Positions 24,059-32,706 of a DNA stretch of 64,000 nucleotides are shown here, piece after piece. The DNA is from CAZPRY01 sp964589175 (GTDB lineage Bacteria > Fidelibacterota > UBA2242): the NCBI GenBank assembly GCA_964589175.1, contig CAZPRY010000012.1, positions 1-64,000 on the forward strand, read 5' to 3'. Below the pieces are notes generated by a model. The model was not told where the DNA came from. It saw nothing but the letters and a program-made list of their open reading frames with translations, and did not search any database. Position numbers and translations under genes: made by a program. How positions within the stretch are numbered: the stretch's first letter is position 1; each line of letters opens with the position of its first letter.

Positions 24059-25436
24059 TTTTCGTTATGTGAAGGCGGAAAGCCATGCCCATTTTCCCGT
24101 TATCCTGGTCAAGGATATTCAAGGATTTATTCATTTGACGCAGATTTTTCATATCAACCTGCTCTTCGAGTTTGAATCCCGGAGTGAGAAAAGCAGAGTG
24201 TTTTTCTTTCCGAATGACGGTATTCTGTACCAAATCGATTGCGGTTCTTACCTGACACCCGAGGATTATTATTACGGCGTGCGGGGAGAATTTCCAGATA
24301 CGGCAGATTATTATCAGGCCGTCGAGATGGGGTGCGAAAAATATACGGAATACTGTGAGATGAAGAAGATAGGAAGCTGCAATCGAGAGGAATTTGAACA
24401 CGCCCGTCGCCTGGGATATACGAAAGGTTACGATTGTTTTCTCGAGCAGCGGCAAAGGTATCGCAAGCAGACCCGGCTGGGGACGATCTTCGACAAAATC
24501 GGGAATGTTGTCCAGCTGATGCAACATGCCGGGGCACAGGGTTTTCGAGATTACGCCGAGTTCGAAACGGCTACCGAGAAGGGATTCCCGGATGCCCGGC
24601 TCTACCATGATGCGAGTGCGAAAGGATTTCAGGACAGCAAGGAATACTTTGACGCGATCCGGTTGGGACTGAGCGATGCTGCCGAATATCATCTGGCGCA
24701 GCTCCACCACATCGTAAGTAAAGAGGAGTACGATAGGTACCGATGGTACCACGATCACAAACCGGCCGATATAAGCCATGATGAGTGCGATGTTCTGGAA
24801 TTTTTATCCCGGCAGGAGCATGGCTCGATCCTGAAGATGGAAGACATCCGAAATCAGATGAAACAGAAATGGGAATCCCTGCGAGTACAATTACCCGGTC
24901 AGAAGCAGGCTGTCATTCCCATCTGGTTTCATCGTAAATTGCATCGTATTGCTGACTGGTCGGAGTTCTTATCCTCAAAATCCGTACAGGAGCACGGTGT
25001 ATATGACACCCATCAGAGGCAGTTCGAGATACTCCGTCTTTCCGATAAGAAAATTTATATTGACGGCAGTAATGCTGCTTACGGAAGCGAATCTGTTCCC
25101 AGTTATCGGACAATCCATAAAATAGTGGAAGCGTTGCGCAGGAAGGGTTTCGAGGATATCATTGTGATTACCGATGCCAGTCTGAAGCATAAAATCAATG
25201 ATCCCCAAAACCTGCATCAATTGAAAACTCTTACCGAATACGTGGAGACACCCTCCCATACCGAGGCAGACGAATTTTTAATCAAATGCAGTCGTCGCGA
25301 CGGTTGTCGGGTTGTCACGAATGATACTTTCAGCGACTGGAAATCCCGGGATCGCTGGGTTGCATGGAATATTGATCGAATGCGGGTGCCATTCGTGATT
25401 GTCAAGAATAAAATCACATTTTCAAATCTGGAGTAG
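24042..25436 (+). CDS. NYN/Zc3h12a-like ribonuclease-domain protein with short repeats
   Basis: A 464-residue protein started at ATG 24042, which has AAAGGAG 9 bases upstream (an ATG 9 codons earlier lies before that site). Residues about 82-235 hold degenerate repeats of about 17-18 residues with the pattern G-F-x-D-x-x-x-Y/F-x-x-A, for example GFRDYAEFETATEKGFPDA and KGFQDSKEYFDAIRLGLSDA. Residues about 335-464 form a PIN/NYN-type domain: KIYIDGSNAAY (first metal-binding Asp), DIIVITDAS, PSHTEADEFLI and CRVVTNDTFSDW. This arrangement matches Zc3h12a-like RNases, which cleave RNA with Mg2+. The repeats probably bind a partner or RNA. Its overlap with paralogue C places it in the cassette as the likely effector. 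RNase activity is inferred from motifs only. Confidence 0.78.
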   Translation: MPEKLNFRYVKAESHAHFPVILVKDIQGFIHLTQIFHINLLFEFESRSEKSRVFFFPNDGILYQIDCGSYLTPEDYYYGVRGEFPDTADYYQAVEMGCEKYTEYCEMKKIGSCNREEFEHARRLGYTKGYDCFLEQRQRYRKQTRLGTIFDKIGNVVQLMQHAGAQGFRDYAEFETATEKGFPDARLYHDASAKGFQDSKEYFDAIRLGLSDAAEYHLAQLHHIVSKEEYDRYRWYHDHKPADISHDECDVLEFLSRQEHGSILKMEDIRNQMKQKWESLRVQLPGQKQAVIPIWFHRKLHRIADWSEFLSSKSVQEHGVYDTHQRQFEILRLSDKKIYIDGSNAAYGSESVPSYRTIHKIVEALRRKGFEDIIVITDASLKHKINDPQNLHQLKTLTEYVETPSHTEADEFLIKCSRRDGCRVVTNDTFSDWKSRDRWVAWNIDRMRVPFVIVKNKITFSNLE

Positions 25437-25701
25437 CGGGTGAGATAGAGAAAACCATGATATACGAAAACTTTTCGCTATGACCCGGGATATTTACCAC
25501 AGATGACAGTGAATTATTATGAAAAGAGATTAAGTAAGAATCGTACCAGCCCGCGTCTGAAAAGATAATTGAACGCGGATTTAATGACATAGACCGCCGC
25601 GACGCTCCACTATCAAATCTCTCAAAATTAAGCGGTGATCAGGTTGAATCCCGCTTAGTTGCCGAGTATATTGCGTGTTCAGGATCCCAAGTCGTAGAGA
25701 T

Positions 25702-28254
25702 TTACTTTTTTAGCGTCTGTGCGGCCATAATCTTCTGCGAATATTCGGGATACAATTTATTCAGACAGTCGGGGCAAATGCCATGTGTGAATTCAACTTC
25801 GGCATGATCTGCGATATAGCTTTCGACATTACTCCAGTAGCCCTGGTCGTCCCGAATTTTTTTGCAGTTTGCGCATATCGGGATTAAGCCTTTCAGAGTA
25901 TTTACTTTTCGAATTGCGTCCTGAAGTTCCAGGATGATCTTTTCCCGCTCTGCTTCCGCCTGTTTGATTTCGTTGATTTCGCGGGTGATTCCAACCAGTC
26001 CGATGATCTTACCCTCGCCATCGTAAATCGGGACTTTCGTCGTTGACGTCCAGTTGATCTGTCCGTCTTCCAAATTACGGCCCTCTACCAGGCTAATTAT
26101 CGGTTTACCGGTTTCCATAAGGAGTCGATCCCGTCCCAATGTTTTCTCACCGAATTCTTTACCGTACAATTCCGAGTCAGTCTTTCCAAAATATTCACTC
26201 TGGTGTTGAATACCCACAGTCTGCATCATGCGCTTGTTGATTCGCAGCAAGCGGCACTGCCGGTCCTTAAAATAGATACTATCCGGAATGTTGTCCATCA
26301 GCGCGTCCATTAAGGCTTTTTCATTGCGCAAGGCTTCTTCCGCGAGCTTGGAATCAGTGATGTCCCGGAAGATGCCTAGAAGCACTTTTTGGCCTTCGAT
26401 CTCAAAGATGCTGGCTTTGACGGCAACGTCCCTGATTTCGCCCTTCTTGGTAAGGATCTGCGTTTCCAGAATTTGCCCTTCTTTTTCCTTGAGGTGCTGT
26501 TTGAAGGTCCGGCTGCGATCTCCTTCAATCTCCTCCGGAGGGTGGAGAATGCGTTGGTGTTGACCGATTATTTCCAATTTCTCTCTGCCGACTAACTCCG
26601 AGGCGCTCCTGTTGCAGTCGACTATTATTCCCGTTTCGGTATTAACGACGAAAATAGCATCGATTGTCTCCTCGAATTGCTTCCTGTACTTTTCTTCCGA
26701 TTTTCTTAAGGCCTCTTCTATCCGTTTGCGGTCGGTGATATCTCTCCCCATACCCACGATTCCAATGATATTGCCGCGCATATCCCGGAGAGGTACTTTC
26801 GTCGCCAAGTTCCACCTTACTCCACCGGATAGTTGATCTAAGGGTTCCTCGTGGTTGATGAGCGCCTGACCGGATTTGATAATATCCTGCTCGTTGGAAT
26901 GAAACTGAGCGGCCAATTCGGACGGCAGAAAATCGAAATCGGACTTTCCGACAACCTGATTTGGATCGGACACTCCCATCCGCGATGCCACGGCTTTATT
27001 ACAAATTATGAAACGCCCCTCGGTATCTTTCGCGTATATCTTATCCGGGATATTGTCTATTACGGTTTTTAGTAAATTGCGTTCCAGCTCAAGCGCCTCT
27101 TCGGCCTGTTTGCGTTCGGTAATATCTCTGGAAACTCCGAAGGTTCCTATGATATTTCCATGTCTATCGCGGAAAGGCATCTTGGTCGTCGAGACCCAGG
27201 TCTCGCGCCCATCGGGCCAGGTTTCCTTTTCCTCGATACCTACAACAGGGCGACCTGATTTGATGATCTCCTGCTCGTGGGAGGAGGTCTCCTGAGCATG
27301 CTGCTTGCTGAAAAAATCGAAATCGGTCCTACCAACCGCTTTCTCGGGATCCTCGAGGCCGTGTTTGGTGGCTTTGGCCTTGCTGACGCGGAGAAAACGA
27401 CCGGCAGTATCCTTGAAATATATTGTATCGGGGATGGTATCCATAATTGCATGCAGCAGATCTTTTTCCCGCGTCAAAGCATCCCGGATTCTTCTGCGTT
27501 CGGTAACGTCGCGAAATACGATTACAGCTCCCAAAATATTGCCGCGATTGTCCTTTATCGGTGCGCCACTATCATCGATAGGAATATGCTTTCCGTCCTT
27601 GGCAACCAACATAGTGTGATTGGCCAGTTCGATGATAACGCCGTCACGCAGGATTTTTTCTGCAGGATTGTGGACTGGTTCATTGGTCAGTTCGTCGACA
27701 ATCTGAAAAACATCGTCCAGTTTTCGGTCTTTTGCATCAGCCAATGTCCAGCCGGTCAGATTTTCGGCTATCGGATTCAAGAAATTCACCAAACCATTTT
27801 GATCGGTTGTAATGACTGCGTCCCCAATACTCTTCAGGGTCGTCGATATCCAGGCCTGGTTCTCTCTTAATTTTCGCCCTTTTTTATGCTTAATCAGTGC
27901 TGTATCGATCCGGCAATGTAACTCTTCTTTGCTAAAAGGTTTTATGATGAAGCCATAGTGCTCTGTCTTGTTGATTCTATCCAGAATCTTATCATCTGTG
28001 TGTTCCAATAGGTAAATAGTGGGAATATCGAGAGTCTTTTGGATCTGATCCGCGATTTGAATTCCATCTGTTTTTTCATCGTTGCTAATATCCATTATAA
28101 TCAGATCAGGCTGGACTTCTTTAACCCTAGCCGCCATCTCTTGGTCGATTGGAACAATATCCACAACTTTATAGGCAAATTCCTTCAATATCTCCTGCAA
28201 ATCCCCGGCGCAGCCGAACTGATCCGCAGCGATCAATATTTTTTCAAACGCCAT
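25702..28254 (-). CDS. Receiver plus multi-PAS sensor protein without kinase domain
   Basis: An 850-residue cytoplasmic protein. The N-terminal 125 residues are a response-regulator receiver: PDLIIMDIS carries the phospho-acceptor Asp and FIIKPFSKEEL the conserved Lys. Five PAS domains follow (about 130-760), seen from repeated phrases such as VIVFRDVTERRR, GVSRDITERKQAEEAL, GMGRDITDRKRIEEAL, GIFRDITDSKLAEEAL and GITREINEIKQAEAE, each with a PAC-type end. PAS 2, 3 and 5 share D-x-I-P-D-x-I-Y-x-K-D. The C-terminus (about 780-850) is a short Cys module, IPICANCKKIRDDQGYW and HGICPDCLNKLYP, often found at the end of such PAS proteins. No HisKA, HATPase, GGDEF or HTH domain is present, so output is probably through protein contact. 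GGGAG lies 10 bases before ATG. Confidence 0.82.
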   Translation of the reverse strand: MAFEKILIAADQFGCAGDLQEILKEFAYKVVDIVPIDQEMAARVKEVQPDLIIMDISNDEKTDGIQIADQIQKTLDIPTIYLLEHTDDKILDRINKTEHYGFIIKPFSKEELHCRIDTALIKHKKGRKLRENQAWISTTLKSIGDAVITTDQNGLVNFLNPIAENLTGWTLADAKDRKLDDVFQIVDELTNEPVHNPAEKILRDGVIIELANHTMLVAKDGKHIPIDDSGAPIKDNRGNILGAVIVFRDVTERRRIRDALTREKDLLHAIMDTIPDTIYFKDTAGRFLRVSKAKATKHGLEDPEKAVGRTDFDFFSKQHAQETSSHEQEIIKSGRPVVGIEEKETWPDGRETWVSTTKMPFRDRHGNIIGTFGVSRDITERKQAEEALELERNLLKTVIDNIPDKIYAKDTEGRFIICNKAVASRMGVSDPNQVVGKSDFDFLPSELAAQFHSNEQDIIKSGQALINHEEPLDQLSGGVRWNLATKVPLRDMRGNIIGIVGMGRDITDRKRIEEALRKSEEKYRKQFEETIDAIFVVNTETGIIVDCNRSASELVGREKLEIIGQHQRILHPPEEIEGDRSRTFKQHLKEKEGQILETQILTKKGEIRDVAVKASIFEIEGQKVLLGIFRDITDSKLAEEALRNEKALMDALMDNIPDSIYFKDRQCRLLRINKRMMQTVGIQHQSEYFGKTDSELYGKEFGEKTLGRDRLLMETGKPIISLVEGRNLEDGQINWTSTTKVPIYDGEGKIIGLVGITREINEIKQAEAEREKIILELQDAIRKVNTLKGLIPICANCKKIRDDQGYWSNVESYIADHAEVEFTHGICPDCLNKLYPEYSQKIMAAQTLKK

Positions 28255-28483
28255 ATCTTCATGCTCCCAATTGGATTTTATTCCATAATCGAGATCGTTA
28301 TTCTATAGTGACTTTGCACTGCACCCGATTCAAAATCTAACAATATTTGGGAAGTAAAATAATAAAATATTCTTGGAACCAGATAGTTAATAACCATGGA
28401 CATAAAATCTCACTCAAAAAGGAGGAGCATTACAAACCTTCGGGATTTTTCTGCATTCAGCAACCGGAATCATATTATCTGCC

Positions 28484-28891
28484 TTACCCATTCTGCAAAG
28501 TTTCCAGCAGCGTGCGCCATTCACCTTCGATAGATATCGGTTTTTGTTCCTTAAAATCCATGATTACGAATGTCACGTCGGCGTCGGCTATCAGTTGCGC
28601 ACGTCCGGGGTGAAAAATATCCTGATGCAGGATGACGCTTTTTTTACCGATTTTCGAAACGAATGTTTGTATCTCCAGTTCATCACCCAGACCGGCTGGT
28701 TTGCGATAACTGATGTTGATGTTGGCGATGACAATTCCGTAACCCCGGGCTTCCAGGCGGGCGTATTCAAAGTACTTCTCCTTGATCTCCCAACGGGCGC
28801 TTTCCAGAAATTCGAGGTAACGGGCGTTATTGACGTGTTTATAGAGGTCGAGATGATAGCCGTATACTTTTATTGTTGTTTTGTGAACCAT
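28484..28891 (-). CDS. Acyl-CoA thioesterase, 4HBT/YbgC-like
   Basis: A 135-residue hot-dog-fold thioesterase. The family motif appears as LDLYKHVNNARYLEFLESARWE at about residues 14-35, where H-V-N-N-A-x-Y-L matches the active-site loop, and the usual Asp of the 4HBT motif is likely the D of LDLYKH. Later parts are ISYRKPAGLGDELEIQT and DADVTFVIMDF. Such enzymes hydrolyse acyl-CoA or acyl-carrier thioesters; the substrate cannot be named. ATG 28891 has CGGAGG 6 bases upstream. It lies between the PAS sensor and the permease-HyuA-acyltransferase genes, all on the minus strand, but separated by 147 and 229 bases, so it is probably transcribed alone. Confidence 0.82.
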   Translation of the reverse strand: MVHKTTIKVYGYHLDLYKHVNNARYLEFLESARWEIKEKYFEYARLEARGYGIVIANINISYRKPAGLGDELEIQTFVSKIGKKSVILHQDIFHPGRAQLIADADVTFVIMDFKEQKPISIEGEWRTLLETLQNG

Positions 28892-29038
28892 GTTGCCTCC
28901 GAATGTTTATCCATAATTTATACTGTGAAGAACGGAATGGGTATGATTTCAGAATCCGGTATAAATTTTTCTCAAAGTGTCGAGGAAGAACGGTTTTCTC
29001 CAAAAGATTCATTTTTCCGTACAGGATTATTCCACCAG

Positions 29039-30466
29039 TTAAGTACGCCAGAAGAGTTTGCGCCGTGTAAAGAAGCGCACTGTCAGCGCCAGCAAGGCTG
29101 TATAGACCAAGCCCTTCAGAAATCCCAGCCAGGGCGTGGGCGCCAGCGCATCCAGCACTCTGTCGAGATGGGTGATGCCGAAGACGGGACGCACGAGATT
29201 TCCCAGGGCGACGTAGGCAATCATCGGGTTCTGGCCGTTCTCGATCAGCAGTTGCAGCCAGTTCTGCTTTTTAAAAATGTCGATTATCATCGTAAAGGCG
29301 ATGAGCAGGCAAATCGACAAGCCGGTTGTCAGAAAGTAATAACTCATCGTCGAGGGATCTTTCTTGATACCGCCTTCGAAGGGTTCGAAGATCAGGCCCA
29401 GGATCAGCCAGACCGCACCCCAGCCGAAGAGGGTGCGGAGGAGCTGTTCGTCCGCGTTGCCCGGCCCGGAAAACAGGTATAGGCAAACAAGCAGCAGCAG
29501 GGAAGTGATAAGCGTGGTCTGCCATAGGAGCCGGGCCTGCAGGCCTACCAGCATAAGCAAGATGAAGGCGAACATACCTGCGACGATGCCGGACATCCTG
29601 GCGGACGACCAGTGACCTTCGTTTTCATCCGGAGTATTCATCCATGTAAGAAAACAGTCACCCACAATTGTACCCGGGATGATGATGAAAAGGTATTTCA
29701 GGTAGTCGAGTCTATAAATCCAGGGAATCGCTGAGGCGTTCCACAGCCAGGCTGTCCAGCCGCCCGCGCTGTGCGAGAGCCGCAATCCGAGGTACAAGCC
29801 CAGAAAAGCCAGCCGCAGGAGCGTGTTATTGCGCGTGATCAGCCAGATCAGCGATCCGAAAAAGAACCCGTTGGTCAGCACGACCAGGATGATGTTGTTG
29901 CGATAGAGCGAAAAGCCGCTGCCGTCCGGGTAACGCAGCAGCAGGATGAAGAGCAGGGCGCCGATCCACCCGGCGATTTTCAGGCTGAGGGCGCGGATTT
30001 TATTCCAGCCTTTGGGCGTACGCATGAAAATGGCAAACATGGCGGCAAAACCGAGAATACCTAGCAAGTGATCCGATAAGCGCGGATTCGTCCATATCTC
30101 GGGATTGATAATATTTGGGCGAACGTGCCGCAGGAAGATCGCGAAAAATCCCAGCAAGAGGGTGCGTTCGACGATATGCCAGAGCAATTTTGGGTAGGAC
30201 TCGCCGCGTTCCAGACGCCGGCTGAGCGCCAGCGGAATGGCGGTCCCTAACGCGAACAGAAAGAACGGGAAAACCAGGTCTACCCAGGTCAGACCCGGAA
30301 GATTCGGATTGAACTGAAAATTGGGTGTCTGGGCGTGATACATCCAGCGCGGAAGTCCAGTTGGAATGGCTCCGGAAAGCACCATTGTCAGGATGGCAAA
30401 ACCGCGCAGGGCATCCAATCCCAGGGCCCGTCTGGGCTTTATCAATGGTGATATCAGTTCGGCCAT
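29039..30466 (-). CDS. DUF5009/HGSNAT-like membrane acyltransferase
   Basis: A 475-residue protein with about 12 hydrophobic helices. The N-terminus RALGLDALRGFAILTMVLSG followed by TWVDLVFPFFLFALGTAIPLAL is the signature of DUF5009 and the heparan-alpha-glucosaminide N-acetyltransferase (HGSNAT/NagX) group, in which acetyl groups are carried across a membrane onto a glucosamine-type sugar. A conserved family histidine of HGSNAT was not assigned with confidence. ATG 30466 has GGAG 6 bases upstream, so it is preferred to ATG 30478. It begins about 24 bases after the HyuA-like gene, so the two are likely cotranscribed. Relatives often sit in loci for amino-sugar or peptidoglycan use, which fits the GHL10 genes further on. 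Confidence 0.8.
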   Translation of the reverse strand: MAELISPLIKPRRALGLDALRGFAILTMVLSGAIPTGLPRWMYHAQTPNFQFNPNLPGLTWVDLVFPFFLFALGTAIPLALSRRLERGESYPKLLWHIVERTLLLGFFAIFLRHVRPNIINPEIWTNPRLSDHLLGILGFAAMFAIFMRTPKGWNKIRALSLKIAGWIGALLFILLLRYPDGSGFSLYRNNIILVVLTNGFFFGSLIWLITRNNTLLRLAFLGLYLGLRLSHSAGGWTAWLWNASAIPWIYRLDYLKYLFIIIPGTIVGDCFLTWMNTPDENEGHWSSARMSGIVAGMFAFILLMLVGLQARLLWQTTLITSLLLLVCLYLFSGPGNADEQLLRTLFGWGAVWLILGLIFEPFEGGIKKDPSTMSYYFLTTGLSICLLIAFTMIIDIFKKQNWLQLLIENGQNPMIAYVALGNLVRPVFGITHLDRVLDALAPTPWLGFLKGLVYTALLALTVRFFTRRKLFWRT

Positions 30467-30490
30467 GTCATGCTCCATTTGGTATAAATT

Positions 30491-32647
30491 CTATTTTTTT
30501 CGAGCCGCAATCACGATTACCGGTTCTGTAGCCGGGTATTTCTTCAATTCGATATCGGCCAGTGCTGTGATTTGGGACTCCTGTACGAGACCGCTCATGT
30601 CGATGATGCGGGCCGAAACCAGGAGAAAAATATCAGGCACGAGTGCGCCGGCGTCGCCGTAATTGGTCAGTTCGGAAACGAAATTCAGAATCGTATTGCG
30701 CGCATCCGCAACACTGGTCTGCGACATATGACAATCGTTATGTTGCAGTTTGATCACGCCTTCACGATCGATAACACGGACTCTTTGGACTTCATTGTGG
30801 ATGATGCCGAAGAGTTTGGATTCCATCCCAGTTGTGGTGAATGCATTGAGGAATGAGGTTTTGGCTGCGAGTGCGATCCGGTCGATGCTGCAACGCAGCG
30901 AGCGGGCACTGATTTCAAGCAGTTCGTTGGTGCTTTTCTCGCGGACGGCGATGTCGCGGGTGCGTAATTCGCTGGAGCCGGTCGCGACGGCCAGGACGCG
31001 TTTGTTTTTGCTGTCGACCTCGATGCTGATTTCGATGCTCTCCGGGGCGGCACCCATGCTCTGCACAGAATCCAGGGCTTCCTGCCGGATGGTCAGAATG
31101 TCGGCTTCGGTGGGATTTATTATATTTCTTTCAACGGAATCGCGAATGATTCCCAGCGCAGCCCCAATCGCGGAGATAACTTCCGCATTCTCTGCGATTT
31201 CATGTTCGAATTTGAGGTATTCCGCCGAAAAGGGAACGAGGGCCGGCGCACCGCCGCCGCCGCCGACGAAATGAACCAGGTCGCTGTCGAGTTTGTATTC
31301 GCGGATCAATTGGCGGATTGTCGGCTCGATCTTGCGGGCGGAAATCGTCAGAATATTCCGGGCGATCTTCTCCGGATCACGCTCGAATTTCTGCGAGAGT
31401 GAGCGGAAGAGCGTTGAGATTGCGGCCTGATTGGCGGCGCCGTGCCCGGCGGTTTTCACGTAACCGAGATAATTCGCAGCCTCGGTTGGCGTGACCGCAT
31501 ACTTTTTCGCGGAATCGCGAAGATTACGGACGGCGAGATAATCGGCGGGATCGTTGGCTTGCGGCTGGATACTTTCTACTTCAATCGTATCGAAATCATT
31601 TTCGGCGCTAAAAGCGACATAGCCGAGATCGGCGATATGCGCACTGCGAGGTCCGACATCATGAATTCTGTGACCATCCCGGCGAACCATCGAACCGCCG
31701 GCAATACCGAGAGTGCGTACATCGAGCGTGCGCAGAAAGAGACGGTTGCCGCCGATCTGTGCGCTTTTAACCTGCGGTTTGCCGTTTTTAATAACGGAAA
31801 TGTCGGTGGAGGTTCCGCCGACTTCGATGAAGATGCCATCGGATACTTTGGCGTACATCAGGGCCGCGGCAACCCCGGCCGCCGGTCCCGACAGCATCGT
31901 CAGGATCGGACGCTTGCGCATTTCGTTGATGTCCATGATGCCCCCGTCGGATCGCATAATCATCAGGGGCGCTGTGATCCCGCTTTGACGTACGGATTGC
32001 TCGGTCATATTCGCCGTTTCCAGCATCTTGGGCAGCATGCTGGCGTTAATCACGGCGGTACGGGTGCGGATGCGCAGACCGTATAATTTGGAAATATGGC
32101 TGGCAGCCGTGGCCTGAAGCCCCATATCGGCGGCAACCTGCACAACGAATTCCTCGTTTGACGGATGATCGACGCCAAACGCTTCGGAGGAGACGATCAC
32201 CTCGGCTCCCCCGGCGATTAGCTGCCCGATGGCCTGACGCACCTGCTTTTCGTTCAGTGGCGTTTGCACATCAAAGTAGACATAATTGGTTTGCAGGAAT
32301 TTGCCCGGCGAGAGTTCGATGTTGTTCGGATTGCTTTCCCGGCGGGCAATGCGCCCTTGAATGCCTTTGCCCATGCCGATGACACCGACGTGCGCGACGT
32401 CGCCTTCCAGAAGGGCGTTGGTCGCCTGGGTGGTGGAGTGAGCGATCAGCATGATCTCTTCCGGCTGAATCCGGGCTTCCCTAAGTAAGGATTGCAGCGA
32501 CTCCACGACCCCGCGGGCGACTCCTTCCCGGGCCTTATGCGTCGTCGGTACGCAGGCCTTGCCCGCGATGCTGTAATCCGTGATATCGACGGCGACAGCA
32601 TGCGTGAAAGTTCCACCGACGTCGATGCCGACTTTTATTTTTCTCAT
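30491..32647 (-). CDS. HyuA-type hydantoinase/oxoprolinase subunit A family protein
   Basis: A 718-residue ATP-dependent enzyme of the hydantoinase/5-oxoprolinase family. The N-terminus has the nucleotide-binding phrase [16 protein letters not shown]; further marks are [35 protein letters not shown] (about residue 245), a conserved [13 protein letters not shown] (about 273-285) and [16 protein letters not shown] (about 460). In this family subunit A activates a cyclic amide or carboxylate with ATP and usually works with subunit B. No hyuB-type gene is nearby, so the enzyme may act alone or with a distant partner. AAAGGAG lies 12 bases before ATG. It follows the permease by 59 bases on the same strand, which suggests that the permease brings in its substrate. 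Confidence 0.85.
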   Translation of the reverse strand: MRKIKVGIDVGGTFTHAVAVDITDYSIAGKACVPTTHKAREGVARGVVESLQSLLREARIQPEEIMLIAHSTTQATNALLEGDVAHVGVIGMGKGIQGRIARRESNPNNIELSPGKFLQTNYVYFDVQTPLNEKQVRQAIGQLIAGGAEVIVSSEAFGVDHPSNEEFVVQVAADMGLQATAASHISKLYGLRIRTRTAVINASMLPKMLETANMTEQSVRQSGITAPLMIMRSDGGIMDINEMRKRPILTMLSGPAAGVAAALMYAKVSDGIFIEVGGTSTDISVIKNGKPQVKSAQIGGNRLFLRTLDVRTLGIAGGSMVRRDGHRIHDVGPRSAHIADLGYVAFSAENDFDTIEVESIQPQANDPADYLAVRNLRDSAKKYAVTPTEAANYLGYVKTAGHGAANQAAISTLFRSLSQKFERDPEKIARNILTISARKIEPTIRQLIREYKLDSDLVHFVGGGGGAPALVPFSAEYLKFEHEIAENAEVISAIGAALGIIRDSVERNIINPTEADILTIRQEALDSVQSMGAAPESIEISIEVDSKNKRVLAVATGSSELRTRDIAVREKSTNELLEISARSLRCSIDRIALAAKTSFLNAFTTTGMESKLFGIIHNEVQRVRVIDREGVIKLQHNDCHMSQTSVADARNTILNFVSELTNYGDAGALVPDIFLLVSARIIDMSGLVQESQITALADIELKKYPATEPVIVIAARKK

Positions 32648-32706
32648 GAATGCGATACTCTCCTTTTTGGAGCGATTTTAGCTTTCATTAAACCGCTTTG
32701 CAACGA

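Noticed and set aside
24018..24779. Antisense frame (253 codons) across the N-terminal half of the NYN gene
   Set aside because: It overlaps the repeat region that has an in-frame partner domain and a good ribosome binding site on the plus strand; no support for the reverse product.
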